A DNA stretch of 64,000 bases from Desulforadius tongensis (GTDB lineage: Bacteria > Bacillota > Desulfotomaculia > Desulfotomaculales > Desulfohalotomaculaceae), in the NCBI RefSeq assembly GCF_016907915.1, contig NZ_JAFBCW010000012.1:1-64000 (forward strand), read 5' to 3'. Made by a program: the position numbers and the translations under genes. Positions 58,920-64,000 of this stretch are shown piece by piece. The notes beneath the pieces are model-generated. The model did not search any database, had not been told where the DNA came from, and was given only the letters and a program-made list of their open reading frames with translations. Positions within the stretch are counted from its first letter, which is position 1; the number at the start of each line of letters is the position of its first letter.

Positions 58920-59588
58920 TTATAAAATTTCCAATAAAACTCTTTCCCATTCTCTCTTCCCGGCGCTCAAAGCATAAACCTCTCCTTCTTGAGCAGCCTT
59001 GATATAAGTGGTATAGTCTACTTTAATCTCCACCCGGCGTTGGCATATTTGTTTTGGTATATCCATATCACCTGTAACAAGTAACAGTTCTACAGTGGGT
59101 TTCTCAACCTTTATTCTTACTAACTCCTTCAATTGCTGAGCAATCAATTCCCCTTCAAACGGGTTACCGGTATAGGGAATGACTAGCACATCCGCTTCCG
59201 CTATGGCTGCGTATGCTGGCGGGTATTCGAAGTCCCTGCCTGCGTTTACTATTATCACGCTCTGGTCTTGTTCCTTAACCAGTTGAATAATTTTCCTGAA
59301 CAGTTCAACGGTTTCCGCTGGTTCTCCAAAATCCGGCGTGCCTATATTAGTTAGCTTATTGCCGGCCGGCAGGTATTCTACACCCCATTTCATCCTTCTA
59401 ATCATTTTACCGGCCAGTTCCGGAGTAAGGCTTTTACCGAGCGTCATTATCCCCGCGTCTTTTTTATTAAAATCTTCAATACTGCTGGAATGTTTGATCC
59501 CAAACCACCCATCCAGTTCAGGGCAGGCAAGATCATAATTCAATAATATGGTGTTGTAGTGCTCAACCGCAGCAACAGCTAGGTTCAA
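58920..59588 (-). pseudogene. ATPase half of a TadZ/CpaE-like protein, after an in-frame TGA
   Basis: This reading frame carries the rest of a MinD-like ATPase (NLAVAAVEHYNTILLNYDLA; DQSVIIVNAGRDFEYPPAYA; EADVLVIPYTGNPFEGELIA) but not its P-loop. It is in exactly the same frame as the upstream half (59601-60293), separated only by the TGA at 59601-59603. Its TTG at 59588 has no ribosome site. So it is either the silent part of a broken gene or the second part of a recoded one. Confidence 0.7.
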
Positions 59589-59600
59589 GGCTGCTGCAGT

Positions 59601-60293
59601 TCATGTAGCACCTGTGGGACCCCAGACGGTTACAACTTTGCTGTCTTCATAGTTATAATTATTATTGTCTTTTCTTTCCAGTAAATCTCTAACTGCTGCT
59701 TTTGTTTCATCAGTTATTTGCTGCAGTTTATTGTTTATTGAGTTTATGGGATTTTTTATCTTTAATTTTGTTAAGCCTTTTTTTGCAGGGTTTAGTTCTT
59801 CTCTTCGTACATGCTTATGTTTTTCTGGTTGTTGCCCGGTGGTATCCTCGTTTTTTTCTTCGCCTATTATTGGAAGTGATATATTTGCCCGCTGTAATTT
59901 ATCAATTATTTCTTTTGGTATGTCTCCCAGTTTCCCGGGCCTTAATAGTTTCTCTATAATGACAACAGGTCTAACAGGATCGTAAACGAAATCGTATACC
60001 CCGTACGGAACTAATTTTTCAATTAACTCTTGAGCTTTCATTAATGATAAGTCACCGGGTAAAGCTACCACTCTAATCCCTTTTTCTCTCATGGTTCTGA
60101 TAAGTTCAACTATGTCGTCATCTCCGCTTAGGGCAGGAGATATGATAACCGTATCTGCGCCGGTTTCTTTAATCATCTTATTTACAATGCTTCGGTGGTA
60201 ACTGGTTCCAACAGTTTCTATGTTGTTTTCCGGTAACATTCTTGATAAGTCGTTATCTAGCTTTTCAATGCCGGTAGCAATTAAAACTTTCAA
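59601..60293 (-). pseudogene. receiver-like half of a TadZ/CpaE-like protein, ending in a TGA at the P-loop
   Basis: A 230-residue frame: receiver-like domain (KVLIATGIEKLDNDLSRML; VVALPGDLSLMKAQELIEKL), a Lys-rich linker, then KVVTVWGPTGAT followed by TGA. This is where a Walker A motif (GPTGA-GKT-like) should continue, and the frame goes on past the TGA with TAAALNLAVAAVEHYN. The protein belongs with the TadZ/CpaE group of the second pilus set. The TGA removes the ATP site unless it is read through. Confidence 0.7.
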
Positions 60294-60296
60294 AAA

Positions 60297-62036
60297 TCAT
60301 CTCTCCTTTGTGCTTTGTAGTATAAGTACCGGATTTATCCAATCGTTTTTATTTAAGTCAAATACACTGAAATGCAGGTGTGGGCCCGTGGAAACTCCAG
60401 TGCTGCCCACGTTTCCGATTTTTGTTTCCGATTGGACGGATTGTCCTTTTCTAACTGTAATTAAAGATAAATGTCCATAAAGATATTTGTGCTGGCCGTC
60501 CTGAACTATTACAGTTTTGCCGTATCCACCTTTCCACCCCGCATAAATGACCACTCCGGAGGATACTGATACTACCGGTGCGCCCTTTGGCGCGCGAATG
60601 TCAATACCATTATGGAATTTCTTTGTTTTAAAAATTGGGTGTATTCTTAAACCGAACGGAGAAGAAATATCATAATATCCGGGTACGGGCCAGATGTTGT
60701 TTGCTCTTTTAAAGGCTTCCGCCATTTCCCAGATAGGACCGGCATATTCTTTTAGGCATCTTTCTTCTGCATCATCTCCTTTATAGCCACCGTAAAATGT
60801 TAAAACTTCAAGCGTATCCTCTTTCCAACCTCCTTCCCAGTCAACATTATTAAGGCCTAAATTTTTCAACATATATGCTCCTGTCAAAATTTGCGCCCTG
60901 GGGTTGTCCCTGTCCATTTCCGGGTCAAACCCCAGCAGCTTTGAATAATGTTCCCAGTTAGACGGGGTAAGCTGCATCAAACCGTAACAGCCTGTACTTG
61001 AATTTTCAGCCTGCGGGTTAAAACTGCTTTCTTTAAAAGCCACCGCAGCCAAAAACCACCATGGAATACCGTATTTATCTTCTGCTTCTTTGAACAGCGG
61101 CATAAGCTCTGGGGGAACCATGGCAGCGGAAATGAAATATTTAATTTCTAAATTATCAAGCAACCACTCCAGCCATTCTTTTTGTTCATTAAATGCGTTG
61201 CCGGCTTCCCAGACCGCTGTTCGGGCCAGCGATACTTCATCATCTCTTGCTACCCTGTATTCATCGACAATCCAATCTTCCAACCTCTGCCACTTGTTGG
61301 GAAGTATTTGCTGGACGTCTTTCAATTCTTCTTTGGTAATTGTTACCCTGCTCTTGCCGCTGCCGTATGTCCTGGTTACCCATTCATAGTGGTACTGGTA
61401 GTGTCCTTCAATGGTGTATGCCTCCACAAGCAGGTACTGTACAGTTACTTCCGTTTCGCTTTCTCCTTCCTCGTTGGTTGAAGTGGTGTAAATATTAGAT
61501 TGCTTGTAATAAAAATAAGGATGCAGCGCTTCAGCCACATTCTCCTGATCGGTTATCTCATCCTGTCCGAAGTTATATGCCCTGTAAAGGCTGGCAGCGT
61601 GAAGCTGCCCCCATTTGAGTGCCAAATCCGTGTCGGAGCCGTACTGGTCAGCCAGCATATTCAGTTTAGTAACGCCCCTGCCGGGATAATACGGGTTGTC
61701 TGGAGTGGATTCGTACTTTTCACCGCCCGGTTCCGCCGGTTTTTTATTTATCAACCAGGTATCCTTTACATTGTATTTGTCACAATACTTCTGGTATTTT
61801 TCCCGGGCTTCATTATCACTTTCTGCATCTATTTGGGGTACTCCGGCCAGAGCGCCCAGCTGGGGCATAGCCGAATATACAGCGGCTACCAGCATCGCAA
61901 GTATGAAGAAAAATATAATAGCAACAATTATATACGGAATAAAGGGTTTTAACGCTCTCAACAGCAGTCGTGTCAGTATAGCTGCCATTTTTCTGGCCTG
62001 CTCTACCGCTTCTTTTTCAATTTTTTGAGTGTCCAT
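60297..62036 (-). CDS. VirB1-like lytic transglycosylase fused to M23 endopeptidase
   Basis: A 579-residue peptidoglycan hydrolase anchored by one N-terminal helix (PYIIVAIIFFFILAMLVAAV). It has a goose-lysozyme/SLT domain (about 310-430, KESSFNPQAENSSTGCYGLM) with the catalytic Glu in FKESSF, and a LytM/M23 domain (about 460-575; HNGIDIRAPKGAPV and GPHLHFSVF with zinc ligands). The pair cuts glycan and peptide and opens the cell wall for the conjugation channel, as VirB1/TcpG proteins do in Gram-positive systems. Confidence 0.9.
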   Translation of the reverse strand: MDTQKIEKEAVEQARKMAAILTRLLLRALKPFIPYIIVAIIFFFILAMLVAAVYSAMPQLGALAGVPQIDAESDNEAREKYQKYCDKYNVKDTWLINKKPAEPGGEKYESTPDNPYYPGRGVTKLNMLADQYGSDTDLALKWGQLHAASLYRAYNFGQDEITDQENVAEALHPYFYYKQSNIYTTSTNEEGESETEVTVQYLLVEAYTIEGHYQYHYEWVTRTYGSGKSRVTITKEELKDVQQILPNKWQRLEDWIVDEYRVARDDEVSLARTAVWEAGNAFNEQKEWLEWLLDNLEIKYFISAAMVPPELMPLFKEAEDKYGIPWWFLAAVAFKESSFNPQAENSSTGCYGLMQLTPSNWEHYSKLLGFDPEMDRDNPRAQILTGAYMLKNLGLNNVDWEGGWKEDTLEVLTFYGGYKGDDAEERCLKEYAGPIWEMAEAFKRANNIWPVPGYYDISSPFGLRIHPIFKTKKFHNGIDIRAPKGAPVVSVSSGVVIYAGWKGGYGKTVIVQDGQHKYLYGHLSLITVRKGQSVQSETKIGNVGSTGVSTGPHLHFSVFDLNKNDWINPVLILQSTKER

Positions 62037-62057
62037 TTTACACCCCCTATATAAAAT

Positions 62058-62091
62058 AACAACTCCGGCCGTTTTACTGGCCGGAGTTGTT
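62058..62091 (-). terminator. terminator after the 269-residue gene
   Basis: A perfect 13-bp stem AACAACTCCGGCC / GGCCGGAGTTGTT directly past the stop codon, followed on the minus strand by ATTTTATATAG. The weak T-run suggests partial read-through into the transglycosylase gene. Confidence 0.7.
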
Positions 62092-62901
62092 CTAGTTTTT
62101 CGTTTTTGAATTTGTCCAATTGGCTACGGCACCGGTTGCTCGCGAACCCAGGCTGGCTGCCCTGCTTCCCAGGGGTGACAGGGCCAGTGCCGAGGCTACC
62201 CGCGTGGTGGCTGCAACCCTGTTATTAGTACCGCTGATGTCCTGCATGGCCTGCCAGAATGTCTGTCCGTTCTTTTTTCTGGTTTTTATTTCCTGAACTA
62301 AATTATATGATGTTGATGCAAAACCGGTTGCTGACTTGCCGGCTGCCGCGTATATTCCGGCCATCATCGGCGCCACCTCCGGTACTGCAAATGAAGATGC
62401 TGCTCCCACTTTGGCCATTGTGCCGGCAGCTTTGTTACCGGCCTGGCCTGATATGTTGATTATGTCGTCCAGTTTGCGCTGCCCTTTTTGGGATATTGAC
62501 GACATATCCCGGCCCGCAACGGTACCATTATTTGCTGTATTCATGTATTGTTTGGTTGTCCCGCCGGCTGTATCGCTGGCTGTATTTGGTGAATTGGCAT
62601 TTATATTTCCAATACCCGGATTAGGGCCGCCTGGATTGCCTGGATTAGAGCCTGGAGAATTGGGCATCTTTGAAACTATGTTTCCCGAACCAGAACTCCC
62701 GGTAGGTAAACTGACCATTCCTCTCTTTTTCATAAGTCCAAAGGTTGCTCCGATGGCTCCCAGTCCAATCATGGCCCACTTATCTTCATCCACCGTACCG
62801 ACTCTAGCTACCAGCTTCATGAATATGGAACTGAGCATTTTGCTGACCGGAATAACGGTTAGCAGCATGAAAAAAGTTTCCCAAACTGTTATTTTTGCCA
62901 T
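62092..62901 (-). CDS. membrane protein with Gly/Asn/Pro-rich linker, T4SS-associated
   Basis: A 269-residue protein: two hydrophobic segments near the N-terminus (about 8-32 and 44-60), a Gly/Asn/Pro/Ser-rich linker (about 68-115), and an Ala-rich C-terminal part (AAGTMAKVGAASSFAVPEVA). The ATG overlaps the stop of the VirB6-like gene by one base. The plan resembles the second part of TrbL/VirB6 proteins, and it may be a detached C-terminal portion of that component. Family unproven. Confidence 0.6.
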   Translation of the reverse strand: MAKITVWETFFMLLTVIPVSKMLSSIFMKLVARVGTVDEDKWAMIGLGAIGATFGLMKKRGMVSLPTGSSGSGNIVSKMPNSPGSNPGNPGGPNPGIGNINANSPNTASDTAGGTTKQYMNTANNGTVAGRDMSSISQKGQRKLDDIINISGQAGNKAAGTMAKVGAASSFAVPEVAPMMAGIYAAAGKSATGFASTSYNLVQEIKTRKKNGQTFWQAMQDISGTNNRVAATTRVASALALSPLGSRAASLGSRATGAVANWTNSKTKN

Positions 62902-63902
62902 TACTTAACCCCCCAGCTGCCGGACAGCAGTACCGCCAGGAATGAGGCTATCACAACACACAGACCGAGTATGAAAAGACCGATAAATGCCTTAATCAAT
63001 CCTTCTTTTGCTTTCGCCCTTTCTTCCTGTTTTCTGGCTATGATGATTCTGATTCCCAGGACAACCAGAACCGCCACGCAAATACTGCTGGCAAAAGCAG
63101 CAAAGAATACTCCGATCTGCACCAAACCGCTGGAAAACCACGCCGTGTCCACTTTACCAGCCACCTTACCCACGCCGGTGGCAATACTAAGAAATATTCC
63201 CAGAGACATGGCGTGGGCGGATTGAAGGAATATGGTCTGAATTATCTCCGCCACCCATATTTCAAGCACCTGACGTTCGGCTGTAAGCATCCATATCCAA
63301 GCAATAATCGGAGTTACTACTATATTTGCAGTAACAACCCATTTGCGAATGGTATAAACCGCATTAAAATAAACATCAAACGCCACCATAGAGAGGTTTA
63401 AAAGTGCATCGGCAAAGAGGTTTCCTGTCTGAATACTGGATAGCAGGGAGCTGCCGAATATGTTTGTCTGGCCGTTAAATATGAGTTGATCTAAACTTTT
63501 TAAACCGAAAAGTTCATTGAACATAATAATAATTGCATTAAACGGGGCAGCAATGATTTGTTCAAACATCCCCGCCGCCTGGCTCATAACCGGTTGTTCC
63601 AGTTCCGGGCTTGTGGCAAAGGAGTTGAGTAATTTGCCACAAATCCATACAAACCCATCGTTGATTCCTGACAGGATGGTAATAAAAACCGGAGCCAGAG
63701 CCACCAACCCCATCGCCAGCACCGACCTCTGAACATCTTCTATAAACGATGCCCTGATGCCGGGGTTCATCGCCGACCGCATGTAACTGTAGCCGGATCT
63801 GACAATTAACAGGAGTAGAAAACCTCCACCAACGGAAGTAAGTACCGCATACCAGAACATCATAACCTGCCATTGCTCTTCCGTAAACATTGACGGGTGC
63901 AT
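62901..63902 (-). CDS. VirB6/TrbL-like conjugation membrane protein
   Basis: A 333-residue polytopic membrane protein with about six to seven helices, including WYAVLTSVGGGFLLLLIVRS, LAMGLVALAPVFITILSGIN and ANIVVTPIIAWIWMLTAERQ. The last is the hallmark region of VirB6/TrbL channel proteins in Gram-positive conjugation systems. It should form the inner-membrane DNA channel together with VirB4, whose gene is expected further upstream. Confidence 0.8.
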   Translation of the reverse strand: MHPSMFTEEQWQVMMFWYAVLTSVGGGFLLLLIVRSGYSYMRSAMNPGIRASFIEDVQRSVLAMGLVALAPVFITILSGINDGFVWICGKLLNSFATSPELEQPVMSQAAGMFEQIIAAPFNAIIIMFNELFGLKSLDQLIFNGQTNIFGSSLLSSIQTGNLFADALLNLSMVAFDVYFNAVYTIRKWVVTANIVVTPIIAWIWMLTAERQVLEIWVAEIIQTIFLQSAHAMSLGIFLSIATGVGKVAGKVDTAWFSSGLVQIGVFFAAFASSICVAVLVVLGIRIIIARKQEERAKAKEGLIKAFIGLFILGLCVVIASFLAVLLSGSWGVK

Positions 63903-63908
63903 ATACGC

Positions 63909-64000
63909 TCACCTCGCCAGCACAGCTTCAGGGTCTGAGCGCAGGAAGTGTTCTTCAAAAGGAAAACCTTTAAAGGTTACTACTGCGCTTTCCATACCAG
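63909..64000 (-). CDS. C-terminal end of a gene running off the window
   Basis: An open frame enters from the right edge and ends at TGA 63909-63911 with ESAVVTFKGFPFEEHFLRSD and PEAVLAR. It ends seven bp before the VirB6-like gene and is on the same strand, so it belongs to the conjugation operon. Too little is visible to name it. Confidence 0.6.
   Translation of the reverse strand, partial: GMESAVVTFKGFPFEEHFLRSDPEAVLAR

Larger units (their letters stand above)
16984..64000. mobile_element. integrative and conjugative element inserted in tRNA-Pro (one end visible)
   Basis: The element starts at the tRNA-Pro fragment and continues past the right edge. It encodes a tyrosine integrase, SSB, topoisomerase III, a RadC protein, a ParM/ParR pair, a VirD4 coupling ATPase, VirB6- and VirB1-like proteins and two Tad pilus systems. 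Almost all genes run leftwards, towards the integrase. The second att site, VirB4 and a relaxase were not seen in the window. Confidence 0.85.

Noticed and set aside
59601-59603. Firm call of selenocysteine at the TGA
   Set aside because: A hairpin lies downstream, but Sec in a P-loop has no precedent known to me and the loop lacks the usual bacterial SECIS GGTC features; mutation is simpler.

Overview
The window reads as part of the chromosome of an anaerobic, low-to-mid GC, spore-former-type Firmicute, most like the Desulfotomaculum/Pelotomaculum (Peptococcaceae) group. This rests on an anaerobic-type cobaltochelatase and cobalamin riboswitch, two ferrous-iron (feo) loci one of which has a split FeoB, strong AGGAGG ribosome sites, frequent TTG/GTG starts and a Gram-positive type of pilus machinery without a secretin. 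The species assignment is inference.

Positions 1-16970 are ordinary chromosome. The window opens inside the 5' end of a 16S rRNA gene transcribed leftwards from a near-consensus promoter. Then come an amidohydrolase of the MTA/SAH deaminase family, a DtxR/MntR-type regulator, a TrmO-like tRNA methyltransferase, an ABC-2 exporter, a lipoprotein-type CbiK cobaltochelatase and a precorrin-2 C20-methyltransferase behind a B12 riboswitch, an iron alcohol dehydrogenase, a GAF/HD-GYP protein with a chemoreceptor, and two feo clusters. The first feo cluster has a perfect TTGACA-N17-TATAAT promoter with two Fur boxes just downstream, one touching the -10; the second has a FeoB split into separate GTPase and channel genes. 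A broken Cu/Zn superoxide dismutase gene lies next to the boundary.

At 16984-17040 lies the 3' part of a tRNA-Pro(CGG) gene, directly followed by a tyrosine integrase. From there to the right edge everything looks like one integrative and conjugative element (ICE) whose other end is outside the window. Its layout from the integrase is: a hairpin-packed non-coding stretch (18209-18483); a replication/maintenance module (DUF3854 TOPRIM protein, RadC, SSB, MazF/PemK toxin pair, S1-domain protein, VirD4/TraG coupling ATPase, topoisomerase III, a replication-initiator-like protein, a ParM/ParR partition pair); a small AT-rich cargo island with unknown genes; and then about 27 kb of leftward-transcribed surface and secretion genes.

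That last block is the most striking part. It encodes two different Tad (type IVc) pilus machines, each with its own TadA ATPase, TadB/TadC membrane proteins, CpaB-like SAF protein, small pilins and TadE-like pseudopilins. They share one visible prepilin peptidase and are embedded in conjugation genes (VirB6/TrbL-like, a VirB1-like transglycosylase/M23 peptidase, VirD4). A GGDEF protein and an HD-GYP protein carried by the element suggest c-di-GMP control. The inferred picture is a conjugative element that uses Tad pili for cell contact and a VirB-type channel for DNA transfer. VirB4 and a relaxase are not seen and may lie beyond 64000.

The early module (18.7-23 kb) shows a repeated and unusual design: at least five genes place a GC-rich hairpin between a strong Shine-Dalgarno sequence and the start codon. 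Other noteworthy points are an in-frame TGA exactly at the P-loop of a TadZ/CpaE-like ATPase, an 11-bp tandem duplication that breaks one gene, an eight-copy RGD-containing surface repeat, and a candidate structured RNA at 23740-24110.
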